Shown one piece after another: positions 1 through 8,674 of a DNA stretch of 64,000 bases. Location of the stretch: the NCBI GenBank assembly GCA_019358875.1, contig JAHHIF010000017.1:62001-126000 (forward strand). The letters are read 5' to 3'. This DNA comes from Symplocastrum torsivum CPER-KK1. GTDB lineage: Bacteria; Cyanobacteriota; Cyanobacteriia; Cyanobacteriales; Coleofasciculaceae. The translations under genes and the position numbers were made by a program. Every line of letters starts with the position of its first letter. Position 1 is the stretch's first letter. A model generated the notes under the pieces. The model was given only the letters and a program-made list of their open reading frames with translations. It made no database searches and was not told where the DNA came from.

Positions 1-162
1 TAACACGCAAGTCATTTGCGAATGACCTTGATAAAAAGGCTACTTTTATTTAATTAAACTTTACTAGGCTAACCCATCGGAGTAATATTGCTTGGATGTA
101 CAGAGAGTTCCATCTTCTCTTGTACATAGAACTTTTTGTTTTGTAACAAAAGGAAATATTTC

Positions 163-672
163 ATGCGTCGATTGTTAGCTTTGATTTTTGCCGTTAGTCT
201 GTGGTTTACCTATACAACCGCAGCCTCAGCAAACACATCGGAACCGAAAGCGGGACTTGTGCCATGCAGTGAATCCCCAGCTTTTCAGCAACGGGCTAAG
301 GATGCTAAAGATACCATTGGCGATCCCCGTTCAGGAGAAAACCGATTTGACTATTACAGCAAAAACTTCCTTTGCGGCCCCGATGGTTTACCTCGCATCA
401 TCGCGGATGGTAGCCTGAGTCATGCTGATGAATTTATCATCCCTGGCTTACTATTTCTTTACATCGCTGGTTGGATTGGTTGGGTTGGTCGTTCTTACCT
501 GATATCGGTCAGAAAAGAACCTAATCCAGAAATGAAAGAAATCATCATTGATGTGCCCCGTGCCCTCAAATTCATGTTAACTGGCTTTACTTGGCCCTTA
601 GCAGCGATCAAAGAATTTCTTTCTGGTGAACTAACCGCTAAGGAAGAGGAAATTCCAGTTTCACCTCGTTAA
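163..672 (+). CDS. psaF: Photosystem I reaction center subunit III (PsaF)
   Basis: PsaF is the lumen-facing and transmembrane subunit of photosystem I near the plastocyanin/cytochrome c6 docking side. The 169-residue protein opens with a signal peptide (about 1-23, ending in an ASA site), which fits its lumenal N-terminal domain. Two cysteines (C35, C71) sit in the lumenal part, followed by a membrane segment at about 92-109 and a second hydrophobic stretch near 135-150. An in-frame ATG lies 27 bases upstream, but the ATG at 163 gives the standard signal peptide and is preferred. psaJ follows 40 bases downstream on the same strand, the usual psaFJ order. Length and composition are ordinary for the family. 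Confidence 0.97.
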   Translation: MRRLLALIFAVSLWFTYTTAASANTSEPKAGLVPCSESPAFQQRAKDAKDTIGDPRSGENRFDYYSKNFLCGPDGLPRIIADGSLSHADEFIIPGLLFLYIAGWIGWVGRSYLISVRKEPNPEMKEIIIDVPRALKFMLTGFTWPLAAIKEFLSGELTAKEEEIPVSPR

Positions 673-712
673 TCTTGTTTAACTTACTTACTGAATTTTG
701 GGAGAATAGTTC

Positions 713-847
713 ATGGCAGCAAAACAAAATGATTTTCTTACCTGGCTTTCCCTGGCACCAGTCCAGCTTATCCTTCTACTCTCAGGTCATGCTGTGCTGT
801 TAATCGCAATAAATATCCTTTACCCAGATCTACTCTCTTTGGGCTAA
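713..847 (+). CDS. psaJ: Photosystem I subunit IX (PsaJ)
   Basis: A 44-residue ORF starts 40 bases after psaF. Its single hydrophobic segment (about 12-36) is preceded by an LAPV motif and followed by YPDLL near the C-terminus, both typical of PsaJ, the small one-helix subunit that packs against PsaF. A purine-rich ribosome site (GGGAGAA) lies about 8 bases before the ATG. The sequence is divergent in the membrane helix compared with well-known PsaJ proteins, so part of the call rests on position after psaF. Confidence 0.88.
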   Translation: MAAKQNDFLTWLSLAPVQLILLLSGHAVLLIAINILYPDLLSLG

Positions 848-1041
848 GGTTCTGACAGTAGTCGTTGAGAAAAGCCATCTTTCAAGGTTTTCTAATTAGA
901 GTTGGTTGAAACCCGTGATTGTTGAAAAGCGATCGCGGGTTTCATGTATTACAAATGTCGGTCTAAGATAGCATAGTCATGAGGAGCTTAAGTTGCTTCT
1001 GTAGCTTGCTTTTTATTGGAATATCCAGAAGTGAGAAAAAG

Positions 1042-1641
1042 ATGACTGGAAAGAAGATTTTAATGCTTGTAGGTGACTTTGTTGAAGACTATGAGGTGAT
1101 GGTACCTTTCCAAGCATTACAAATGGTAGGACATACCGTTCATGCTGTTTGCCCTGATAAAAAAGCGGGAGAAACAGTAAGAACAGCCGTTCACAACTTT
1201 GAAGGTGACCAAACCTACAGCGAAAAACCAGGTCACAACTTCAAATTAAACGCGACATTTGATGAAGTAACCGCTGATTCCTACGATGCCTTGGTAATTC
1301 CTGGAGGTCGTGCCCCGGAATATATTCGCCTCAATGACAAGGTACTCGAAATTACCCGTCACTTTGCCGAGACAAAGAAGCCCATTGCATCCATTTGCCA
1401 CGGATTGCAGGTTTTAGCGGCAGCGGGTGTACTCGAAGGCAAGAGTTGCACCGCTTACCCCGCTTGTGGCCCCGATGTCACCCGTGCGGGTGGACTCTAT
1501 GTTCATATTCCACCGGATGAGGCGATGGTTGATGGCAACCTGGTAACCGCACCCGCATGGCTTGCACATCCTAACTGGTTAGCGGAATTCTTGAAGCTTT
1601 TGGGAACCAAAATTGAGCAACAAGAAATGGTTACCGCTTAA
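1042..1641 (+). CDS. DJ-1/PfpI family protein
   Basis: This is a 199-residue member of the DJ-1/PfpI (class I glutamine amidotransferase-like) superfamily, which includes proteases, chaperones and deglycases. The nucleophile elbow is visible as ICHG with C119-H120, and an acidic residue near position 15 (VEDYE) matches the conserved partner glutamate. The VIPGGRAPEY segment is also typical. An in-frame ATG 63 bases upstream would add a non-conserved hydrophobic extension; the start at 1042 begins directly at the first beta strand and is preferred. The exact substrate cannot be told from sequence. It stands alone, with gaps of about 195 and 335 bases to its neighbours. Confidence 0.9.
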   Translation: MTGKKILMLVGDFVEDYEVMVPFQALQMVGHTVHAVCPDKKAGETVRTAVHNFEGDQTYSEKPGHNFKLNATFDEVTADSYDALVIPGGRAPEYIRLNDKVLEITRHFAETKKPIASICHGLQVLAAAGVLEGKSCTAYPACGPDVTRAGGLYVHIPPDEAMVDGNLVTAPAWLAHPNWLAEFLKLLGTKIEQQEMVTA

Positions 1642-1744
1642 TACCATATTCCTGTTAGATGGACGTTCTGGGAGGATTGTTGAACTCAATCTATAGACTT
1701 TCAGGTGTTAGGTCGTAGGTGGTAGGTTTTAGGGGAAATCTCAA

Positions 1745-1878
1745 CTCCACGACTTGAGGAACGGGTGATTATGGTGCTATCGCCTGATAGTCGTATTACT
1801 TTGCTACGAAACAGCGATCGCTTACCTGTCCCGCAGAATATCCCCTTGAATCTGACGGTTGAGCAAGTGTTTGCCTAG
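1745..1878 (+). pseudogene. Short coding remnant, possibly C-terminus of a Uma2-family nuclease
   Basis: In the gap after the PfpI gene, one frame reads for about 44 codons to a TAG at 1876 with a protein-like pattern: PRLEERVIMV, then a segment ending LNLTVEQVFA. The ending resembles the C-terminus of Uma2/DUF820 endonucleases, which are abundant in cyanobacteria. No start or catalytic core precedes it; instead a 7-base tandem repeat tract (about 1702-1732) abuts its 5' end. It looks like the tail of a gene whose front was lost. The family assignment is from pattern memory only. Confidence 0.3.
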
Positions 1879-1978
1879 TTGCGAACGTCCAGATGAATTG
1901 AACAGAAAGTGCGATCGCCTTTTAATTGAAGAGAATGATTGCTACAACACGCCGCACTAACGCCCCTTAAAAAAAGAA

Positions 1979-2533
1979 ATGACCTCTGTTCGTAAACCAA
2001 CAAAAGACGAGATTCGTGCTGCAGTTGGTAGGACTATTCCAGACATCATTGCGCCTGACTTGCACATCTTGTTTTGCGGCATCAATCCCAGCCTGTATAG
2101 TGCAGCCGTGGGACATCACTTTGCACGTCCAGGGAATCGCTTCTGGCCAACCTTACATGGGGCAGGCTTCAGTGAGCGATTGCTGACACCATTTGAAGAT
2201 CGCAACCTCCTGCAACGGGGATATGGTCTTACAAATATTGTGGAACGGGCAACAGCAAGGGCTGATGAATTAAACCCGGAAGAACTCCTTACAGGTCAAC
2301 AACAGTTGGCAGCCAAAGTGCAGCACTATCGACCCCGGTTTCTTGCTGTGCTGGGGATTGGGGCATATCGCACAGCATTCAATCAACCGAAGGCAGTGAT
2401 GGGACGACAGGGCGATTCGCTGCCTGGTGCAACCATTTGGGTACTGCCCAACCCCAGTGGGTTGAATGCCCACTATCAACTTGATGCTCTCAAACAGACC
2501 TATCGAGAACTCCTATTGGCTGTTGAACAATAG
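1979..2533 (+). CDS. mug: G/U mismatch-specific DNA glycosylase (Mug family)
   Basis: This 184-residue protein belongs to the Mug/TDG branch of uracil-DNA glycosylases, which excise uracil or thymine mispaired with guanine in base-excision repair. Motif 1 is seen as CGINPS (residues about 33-38), followed by the FARPGNRFW segment, and the minor-groove-reading motif 2 is NPSGLNAHYQ (about 158-167). The family's usual GINPG has S in place of the second G here. The protein is close to the normal length. The ATG at 1979 is the first in frame and begins just after a purine-rich tract (AAAAAAGAA). Confidence 0.9.
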   Translation: MTSVRKPTKDEIRAAVGRTIPDIIAPDLHILFCGINPSLYSAAVGHHFARPGNRFWPTLHGAGFSERLLTPFEDRNLLQRGYGLTNIVERATARADELNPEELLTGQQQLAAKVQHYRPRFLAVLGIGAYRTAFNQPKAVMGRQGDSLPGATIWVLPNPSGLNAHYQLDALKQTYRELLLAVEQ

Positions 2534-2604
2534 GATTGATTCAAGTTAAGTAGGGAGGAACACCACGATTATGATGAAGAGAGTAGCGATCGCAATCCTT
2601 ATCA

Positions 2605-3018
2605 ATGTCTTCAGGCTATTCTCCTCTCGATCTTTCATTCCAACGCCTTCGCGAGGTACGTGCTGCACTGCTCCGTCTTCATAAGGCACTCCTCGACTCA
2701 GAACGAGATGTGTACGAGCAGTTTCATGGACGTATTCGGTCAAACGGAGAGTTTTTTCAGCTTGTTCTCGAAGATGAATGGTTTAGCTGGCTGCGCCCAT
2801 TCTCTCAATTCATCGTTGAGATTGATGAAGCCCTAAGTGCAAAGGAACCCATAACATTGGACAGAGCCAACGAGTTGTTAGACGCAGTGCGCTCCTTGGT
2901 TTCTCCCGCAGAAGAAGGGACGAATCGAGAGCAGCGTTACTATCAAGCTATTCAACGCGATCCAGACATTGCGCTCATGCACGCAGAAGTGTCAAGGTGG
3001 CTAACGACTGGGCGTTAA
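2605..3018 (+). CDS. Conserved hypothetical protein, 137 aa
   Basis: I do not recognise a named family. The 137-residue protein is soluble, mostly helical by composition, and rich in charged residues, with two predicted helical hairpins (about 8-75 and 85-135). It begins 71 bases after mug on the same strand. Codon use resembles neighbouring genes and the reading frame is clean, so a real gene is likely. A similar-looking class of small helical proteins of about 140 residues exists across bacteria, but no function should be assumed. Confidence 0.6.
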   Translation: MSSGYSPLDLSFQRLREVRAALLRLHKALLDSERDVYEQFHGRIRSNGEFFQLVLEDEWFSWLRPFSQFIVEIDEALSAKEPITLDRANELLDAVRSLVSPAEEGTNREQRYYQAIQRDPDIALMHAEVSRWLTTGR

Positions 3019-3074
3019 CTGAGTGACTCGCCCAAAGAAGCAAAGGCAGCTTACTATTCATCTCAAAATCAGCA

Positions 3075-3096
3075 GGGGCGCACTGCTGTACGCCCC
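3075..3096. repeat. Short GC-rich hairpin between convergent genes
   Basis: GGGGCG and CGCCCC form a 6-bp stem around a 10-base loop between two convergent genes. There is no U-run beside it. It may help end transcripts or may be one copy of a dispersed cyanobacterial palindrome. Confidence 0.4.
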
Positions 3097-3152
3097 ACCA
3101 TACCAATATGCTTGCCTTGGGATGCTCACATCATGCCTGAAACCACAGCATT

Positions 3153-3740
3153 TTAAGCTGAAGTAGCTGTGTCAGCATGATTTAGGGCTGAACGCGCATT
3201 CAACGACAGCATCACCCGTGAAACGCCAGTGAAGAGAACGCTGACACCAACCAAAGTGCCAATCAGCCAAGGTGCATTAAACGGCCACTGAAACCCAATC
3301 ATTCCACCCAATAGCAGGGTAATGATGCCATTACCCAGTGCCCATGTCCAGTTTTGTTGTGGACGTAACCGGAAGGCAAGAATCAACTCAAACACACCTT
3401 CAGTTAGCAAAAAGCTACCGAGCAACAAAGTCAGCGTCAGGACACCCGTTAAGGGGTAAACAAACAGCATCACACCCGTTGCAATGTACAGAACACTCAA
3501 CAACAGCTTCCAGATGAAGCCTTGATCATTATTACGAGTTTGAAACGCATAGACCAGCTTGCTAGCTCCCGCAGAGACAAGGATAAAAGCAATCCAAGTC
3601 TCAGCAACGATTGTAGAGAAAGCAGGAGATGCGATCGCAACAATCCCCAAAATCATTAAAAGAGCGCCAATCAGGAGCGACCCATTAATCCCCTTCTTGA
3701 TGTCACTAGACTTAACCTCGGTAGAAACGTCGGTTGTCAT
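3153..3740 (-). CDS. HdeD/DUF308 family membrane protein
   Basis: This 195-residue integral membrane protein has about six hydrophobic helices spread through residues 20-180, paired as in the DUF308 (HdeD-like) family. In enterobacteria HdeD is linked to acid resistance; the role of the cyanobacterial versions is not known. The N-terminus (about 1-18) is hydrophilic and likely cytoplasmic. It is convergent with the upstream hypothetical gene. Confidence 0.85.
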   Translation of the reverse strand: MTTDVSTEVKSSDIKKGINGSLLIGALLMILGIVAIASPAFSTIVAETWIAFILVSAGASKLVYAFQTRNNDQGFIWKLLLSVLYIATGVMLFVYPLTGVLTLTLLLGSFLLTEGVFELILAFRLRPQQNWTWALGNGIITLLLGGMIGFQWPFNAPWLIGTLVGVSVLFTGVSRVMLSLNARSALNHADTATSA

Positions 3741-3933
3741 ACAAATCTTTTCCTTATGCTTAAATAAACCCTATCTTCAGGCTAGAAAAATTATCAAAAA
3801 CTGGATAGAACCCTAAGGTAGACCCTGCCTGAATAAGCTTCTCTTCCCTACTGATTCAGTATGGTAGGAGAAATATTAAGCTTGCGGAGGATTGTAAACG
3901 CTCCAATCTTGAATACCCTGCACAGCTTTTACG

Positions 3934-4692
3934 TTATCGTTTAACAGTCTTGCCAATATAGCAAACTGAAGTGTCTTCATTAATTTGGATTTTAAAGGGT
4001 TCAGGTTTCTCACCCTGTCTTTGATTGCTTAAACCCCTCGCAACAATCTTTTTAAGAGTTTCAAAGTTAGTACCATCCGTAACATCAAACCCTTTGATGA
4101 CGACATCTGAAAAGCCACTGCTTTCCATTAGTTCAATCAATTCATCGGGCTTAATAAACTTATTCCAGTCATGAAGACCTTGTGGTAGTTGCTTTAGAAT
4201 GTATTCTAGAAGCCAAATCATTATTACCTTGGATTTAAAAGTTCTATTGATTGTATCAAATAAAAAAATCCCATTTTTATTTAAAACTCTATAAGCTTCT
4301 GAAAGAACTTTTTCCAAATCCGCAACATGCTCTAAAACATCAAAGCATAAAACAACGTCAAAAGTATTATTGTAGTAAGGAAGGTCTTCAGCCGCTCCAC
4401 ACTGATAATCAATTCTTAAACCACTATTCCTAGCATGTTCTTGTGCAGCTTTAATTGAATTTAAAGATAAATCAATCCCCGACACTTTAGCCCCTAATTT
4501 AGCTAGTACCTCACAGGCTAATCCACCTCCGCAACCAATGTCTAAAGCCTTGATTCCTCTCCAATTCGGAATATAATTCTTAAAGAATTCAAACCTTGTT
4601 TTGTTAAAGTGGTCAGATAGATTTAAAGCTTCACCTTCCTTCCACCAGCTCTCAGCATTTAACTCATAGTATTCTAAATCATTCCTTTTCAT
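3934..4692 (-). CDS. UbiG-like class I SAM-dependent methyltransferase
   Basis: This 252-residue protein has the SAM-binding motif I as LDIGCGGG (about 50-57), an acidic residue ending strand 2 (GIDLS), and motif IV around LCFDVLEHV. Overall layout and length match UbiG, the O-methyltransferase of ubiquinone synthesis. Cyanobacteria make plastoquinone and not ubiquinone, so the true substrate is uncertain and a gene symbol is withheld. The gene is AT-richer than its neighbours, which could hint at acquisition, and it stands alone with about 480 bases on its downstream-coding side before the next gene. Confidence 0.75.
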   Translation of the reverse strand: MKRNDLEYYELNAESWWKEGEALNLSDHFNKTRFEFFKNYIPNWRGIKALDIGCGGGLACEVLAKLGAKVSGIDLSLNSIKAAQEHARNSGLRIDYQCGAAEDLPYYNNTFDVVLCFDVLEHVADLEKVLSEAYRVLNKNGIFLFDTINRTFKSKVIMIWLLEYILKQLPQGLHDWNKFIKPDELIELMESSGFSDVVIKGFDVTDGTNFETLKKIVARGLSNQRQGEKPEPFKIQINEDTSVCYIGKTVKR

Positions 4693-5176
4693 TTTTTAGC
4701 CTGCATGTAAATGTAGGATTTAGCTGTTTTTTTCTTTGCAGGATTTTCCCGCTCTTATTAAAGAGAATAATTTTTACAGCTTTACCCAACTTCTACCGAA
4801 AGCATAGATCTAGTGTTAAGGCAGTTTGTAATTAAAAACACTAATGATTTTCCAGCGCCCTCCTATTACCCAATCACTCTTTTGAAAGTAGGTGGTAGGT
4901 GGTAGGTGGTAGGGGAGAAAATTTTTCATCCTTTTTTGTGAAGGCAATTCCTGGAAAGTCTTGTACCTAGGGTATCAATTTGCTTAACGTTAACCCCTTC
5001 CTTTAGCTAGAAGATCAGACAAAATAGCTATGATTGAAACCTTGATTGTTTCTAAGGCTGATGAGTCAATAGCCAGATGGCAAGTTGACGAGAAGAAGCG
5101 TTAAAAGTAATGAGTTGTTAGCTGTTGTTGGGAACTCCGACATCAGCGCAGCAAGTTGGAGCAGTTTATCCGATTG
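4693..5176. other. Gap without a supported gene
   Basis: The region holds one tandem repeat tract (4888-4915) and otherwise AT-rich sequence. A 24-codon ORF on + at about 5030-5104 is too short to support. No tRNA or clear terminator was seen. Confidence 0.6.
4888..4915. repeat. 7-base tandem repeat (GTAGGTG)
   Basis: Four consecutive copies of the heptamer GTAGGTG (last one GTAGGGG). Such short tandemly repeated sequences are common in filamentous cyanobacteria. A degenerate tract of the same family lies at about 1702-1732. Confidence 0.85.
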
Positions 5177-6289
5177 TTATCTCTGCTCAAAGAAATGCTG
5201 GAGTGCTTCTTCACTAGGGTTGTCGCCAAAGGTTCTAACAATCTCTAAGGCTTGTTGATAACACCGCTCTCCTTGAGCCTGTAGATTGAGACGGTCATAA
5301 GCGGTTACTAGATGCTGGAGAAATCTTTCACTCTCAGCAATGTCATCCAGAAGCATCGTACTGCTGGTTGTGTAGTGGTGGGCTTGCAAAATTCCTAAAG
5401 CTTGGAAGTGATACCCCAATGCTTGAGGTAAGTAGCCTAGCTTATAGTGAACTGCGCCCATGTAATCCAGGCATCTTGCTTTAGCGTTCGCTGACGTGCC
5501 AACTACCTTGCGAATTGCCAAGGCTTGCTGATACAACTTCAAAGCTTGCCGTTCTTGGTTCAGCCTGACATAGGCTGTGCCCATACTCTCAAGCGTGATT
5601 GCCTCACCCTTGTAGTTGCTGACTTTTTGGCAAATTGCTAAGCCTTGCTCGAAGAAAGCCAGTGCCTGACGAGGGCGATTGAGTTGTAAATAAATTTCCC
5701 CAATCGTGTAAAGAGTAGCGCTTTCGTCGGTTTGTGAATTACCTAAGCTTTGAAACCTGCTCAGCGCTTGACGAGAGCAAAAGAGTGCTTGCTCTAATTG
5801 ACCTAAACAGCTATAAACTGACCCAAGCTGATTAAAGGTTCTCGCAACACTATGCTCATCACGGGTTTCTTTGAAAATCACTAAGGCTTGTAAATAAGCC
5901 TTCAGCGCTTTGCGTTCTTGGCTAGTCTGACGATAAGCCGCCCCCAGACAATTGAGAATGACAGCCGTGCTAGAGCGATTTTTGTTCGCTTGGGCAATCT
6001 GCAACGCTTGCTCAAGGCACTTAACACCCCAAGCATACTCTCCAAGATTGCAATGAACTAAGCCTATACCCCTGAGACTATTGATTTGGCTCTCACGGTC
6101 GTTGTTCGCTTGAGCATTTGCCAGAGTTCGATGCAGTTCCTTCAACGCAGACTGTAGCTGGCTTTCGTGGCTGACTTTGCCTTGATGCCGCCTAGTACAA
6201 CAACAGCCACAAGGCGGTACCGTGCTACCTTCTTCTCCCTGCTCATGCAGCCGCTCTAATTCAGCTTTAGGATTCAGATAAGTTTGCAT
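5177..6289 (-). CDS. Tetratricopeptide repeat protein with cysteine-rich N-terminus
   Basis: The 370-residue protein is built of about seven to eight TPR units of 40 residues (from about residue 45 to 350), of the Kinesin-light-chain/Rapsyn-like subtype common in cyanobacterial scaffold proteins (repeating A-L/Q-Q-A-L and YK/RLG signatures). TPRs bind protein partners; the partner here is unknown. The N-terminal 40 residues contain a striking PPCGCCCTRR cluster with four cysteines in five positions, which could bind a metal or be lipid-modified, but this is speculation. No signal peptide or catalytic domain is seen. Confidence 0.85.
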   Translation of the reverse strand: MQTYLNPKAELERLHEQGEEGSTVPPCGCCCTRRHQGKVSHESQLQSALKELHRTLANAQANNDRESQINSLRGIGLVHCNLGEYAWGVKCLEQALQIAQANKNRSSTAVILNCLGAAYRQTSQERKALKAYLQALVIFKETRDEHSVARTFNQLGSVYSCLGQLEQALFCSRQALSRFQSLGNSQTDESATLYTIGEIYLQLNRPRQALAFFEQGLAICQKVSNYKGEAITLESMGTAYVRLNQERQALKLYQQALAIRKVVGTSANAKARCLDYMGAVHYKLGYLPQALGYHFQALGILQAHHYTTSSTMLLDDIAESERFLQHLVTAYDRLNLQAQGERCYQQALEIVRTFGDNPSEEALQHFFEQR

Positions 6290-6536
6290 GGTGCGAGTTC
6301 TCCCTCTACAGACTTCAGAGATTCTGTACTCTAAATGGTTATACCTCTCAAGCCTTCAAGGGATATGCAGATGCAATGTGCTAAATCTGACCTGATGACT
6401 ACTAGACTTTTTGCAAAAGTCAATTAAAGCGAGGTAGCTTTAGTCTTATCACTCCTTTTTTCTCTATTTACGCAAAAATACTAAGCTTGCTCGGCATGAA
6501 GCCTTGCCTTGGTTAGATACTGTTAACCAATAACCG

Positions 6537-7001
6537 TCAACCCTCAACAAGCATCGACTTGCCATCCGTTTTTTCTACCTTTTCAAGAAAGTCCAGCAGA
6601 ATACGTTGGTGAGGATGCCCTAAAGGTCGCACCTGACCGGCTTTTTCTGAATAACAACTTCCTGCCCTAATCTCATCAGGCGTTAGCAAACCCATATCCC
6701 AGCCTTCTCCTAGCACCAGTTGATTTAGCTCTACTGTTAGGGGAGCGTGGAAAACATGACGAGTCACGTCTGAATCCAGATAACAATGAAACTTTGAAAT
6801 CCAAGGAGGGCTATAGCTAATTTCTTCTAATAATTCTCGCTTGACGGCTTCTTCGGGTGTCTCACCGGGGTCGATATGACCACCAAAAAAGCCCCAACAA
6901 CCGGGATAGATGATGCCAGGAATATTATCTCGTAGCTGCATCAAAAAGCGGTCTGGGGTGTGAATGATTGCGATCGCTACTTCAAGGGGTTTGCTGTTCA
7001 T
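6537..7001 (-). CDS. NUDIX hydrolase
   Basis: The 154-residue protein contains a full Nudix box from about residue 40: GGHIDPGETPEEAV followed by KRELLEEI, with the REx2EE metal-binding glutamates intact. NUDIX enzymes hydrolyse nucleoside diphosphates linked to another group; the substrate is not evident. Its start overlaps the end of the upstream OB-fold lipoprotein gene by 20 bases, so the two are probably co-transcribed and translationally coupled. Confidence 0.92.
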   Translation of the reverse strand: MNSKPLEVAIAIIHTPDRFLMQLRDNIPGIIYPGCWGFFGGHIDPGETPEEAVKRELLEEISYSPPWISKFHCYLDSDVTRHVFHAPLTVELNQLVLGEGWDMGLLTPDEIRAGSCYSEKAGQVRPLGHPHQRILLDFLEKVEKTDGKSMLVEG

Positions 7002-7443
7002 TACGCTCCTCTGGGAGTGGTGATGGCTTCAGTTGTCCGGCTCTTCGTTCTAGTTGTTGCTGCTCTTGGACAAAGACTTCGCCTAAATCTTGTCCACCGA
7101 CAGGAATGCTTTGAAATTGCACCTGACCTTGGATCAAAACTTGATCACCAATGTTGGGAGGAGCTTGACTAGTGAGTACCCAGATGGTGCCAGTATCATC
7201 CTCAAGTTTATAAGCACCGTTTTCCACAAATGGGGCGCGATTGCTGACTTGACCTTGGAGGTAAACTGTAGCAACAGCATTCTGATCTTTCGGGATTTCT
7301 CCAATCTTTGTGATGTTCCCTCTAAAACCGCCGAGACTAATCCCACCCATACTCAGGGGAGCTGAGTTCCCACAGCTAATTAGCCCTCCGCCAAAGAAAA
7401 CAAAGCACAACGGCAGAAGATAAAACACTATTGATTTTGACAT
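6982..7443 (-). CDS. OB-fold lipoprotein, hypothetical
   Basis: The chosen ATG at 7443 yields a 153-residue protein with a lipoprotein signal: a hydrophobic segment (about 5-20) ending in LISC, with the cysteine at about 24 as lipidation site. A longer frame opens at 7518 but would bury this signal behind 25 polar residues. The mature part has beta-rich sequence typical of OB-fold nucleic-acid/ligand-binding domains (INITKIGEIP-like strand, VYLQGQVSNRAP, DDTGTIWVLT, GDQVLIQGQV). Such OB-fold lipoproteins are common in cyanobacteria, with no known role. It precedes and overlaps the NUDIX gene. Confidence 0.75.
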   Translation of the reverse strand: MSKSIVFYLLPLCFVFFGGGLISCGNSAPLSMGGISLGGFRGNITKIGEIPKDQNAVATVYLQGQVSNRAPFVENGAYKLEDDTGTIWVLTSQAPPNIGDQVLIQGQVQFQSIPVGGQDLGEVFVQEQQQLERRAGQLKPSPLPEERNEQQTP

Positions 7444-7711
7444 TCCCCCCGTTGACAAGAAAGAGTGGGAGGGGTTATTTTTTGCCTCTCTATGTTGCAT
7501 CGCTGTGACTACTCCCAACGCTAAACAGCTTACACGGTTATAGCGTGAGCTTTGAGAATTTGAATACCCAACGCTGCCAGTTTCTGACGAATGACTCGTT
7601 TGTTAATCATTTTTGACCAATGAGCGAAATCTGAGAAACTGTTATGGTTTAATGTCTAGCTGCTGAACGTGAACAACACCAAGTACCTCAGAAAACGCTC
7701 CTTCAACTGCA

Positions 7712-8593
7712 ATGGACTCATCACACTCCTACTTACTCGATGGTAAAGCCCTTGCTCAACGAATTCAGACACAACTGCAAGAACAGATAAAACCCCTGCT
7801 CTCGGCAACTGGTCGCCCTCCTGGATTAGCCGTGCTGATGGTGGGTGATAACCCTGGCAGCCTCGCCTATGTGCGAGGGAAAGAACGTGCCTGCGCCAAG
7901 GTTGGGATCGCCTCTTTTGGTCGCCATTTTCCGGCTAATACGTCCCAGGTAGAACTAGAGCAAACGATTCAAGCTCTCAATCAAGATGAGCGCGTGGATG
8001 GGATTCTTGTTCAACTCCCGTTACCTGACCATTTAGATTCTGTTTCCCTACTGCACCAAATTCATCCAGATAAAGATGCTGATGGACTGCATCCCGTTAA
8101 TCTAGGGCGCTTAGTCCGAGGGGAAACTGGATTACGCAGCTGTACGCCTGCTGGTGTAATGCGCCTGTTGCGAGAGTACCAAATTGACTTAAAAGGCAAA
8201 CAGGTAGTTGTTGTCGGACGCAGCATCTTGGTCGGAAAGCCATTGGCGCTGATGCTTTTGGAAGCCGATGCGACGGTGACAATCGCCCACTCGCGATCGC
8301 AAAATCTCCCTGAGATTACCCGGAATGCTGACATCCTAATTGCTGCTGTCGGACGCCCTCAATTAATTACGGTTGATATGGTTAAGCCGAAAGCGGTAGT
8401 GATTGATGTTGGGATCAATCGCGTTACCGATGAAGATGGGAAATCACGCCTGGTTGGGGATGTTGACTTTGACGCAGTTCGGGAAGTCGCCCAATTTATT
8501 ACCCCTGTGCCTGGTGGTGTCGGAGCGATGACCGTTGCCATGCTGTTACAAAATACTGTGCTTAGCTATACGCGATCGCACTTTGTACACTAG
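7712..8593 (+). CDS. folD: Methylenetetrahydrofolate dehydrogenase/cyclohydrolase (FolD)
   Basis: FolD is the bifunctional enzyme that converts 5,10-methylene-THF to 10-formyl-THF in one-carbon metabolism. The 293-residue protein has the catalytic tyrosine/lysine segment YVRGKERACAKVGI (about 53-66), the VQLPLP signature near 105, the NADP-binding VVGRSILVGKP loop (about 169-179) and the C-terminal PVPGGVGAMTVAML signature. Length is normal for the family. It is followed by the GGPP synthase gene 81 bases downstream on the same strand, an arrangement that suggests co-transcription. Confidence 0.97.
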   Translation: MDSSHSYLLDGKALAQRIQTQLQEQIKPLLSATGRPPGLAVLMVGDNPGSLAYVRGKERACAKVGIASFGRHFPANTSQVELEQTIQALNQDERVDGILVQLPLPDHLDSVSLLHQIHPDKDADGLHPVNLGRLVRGETGLRSCTPAGVMRLLREYQIDLKGKQVVVVGRSILVGKPLALMLLEADATVTIAHSRSQNLPEITRNADILIAAVGRPQLITVDMVKPKAVVIDVGINRVTDEDGKSRLVGDVDFDAVREVAQFITPVPGGVGAMTVAMLLQNTVLSYTRSHFVH

Positions 8594-8674
8594 TGCGAGA
8601 GTTAATCGCACGCATAAAGACCCCAAGCCCCGTAGAATTGTTAGGACAGTGACAAAACATCAAGGAACTAAGGC

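Noticed and set aside
5030..5104. 24-codon ORF on + in the gap before the TPR gene
   Set aside because: It is too short, with no ribosome site and no conserved feature.
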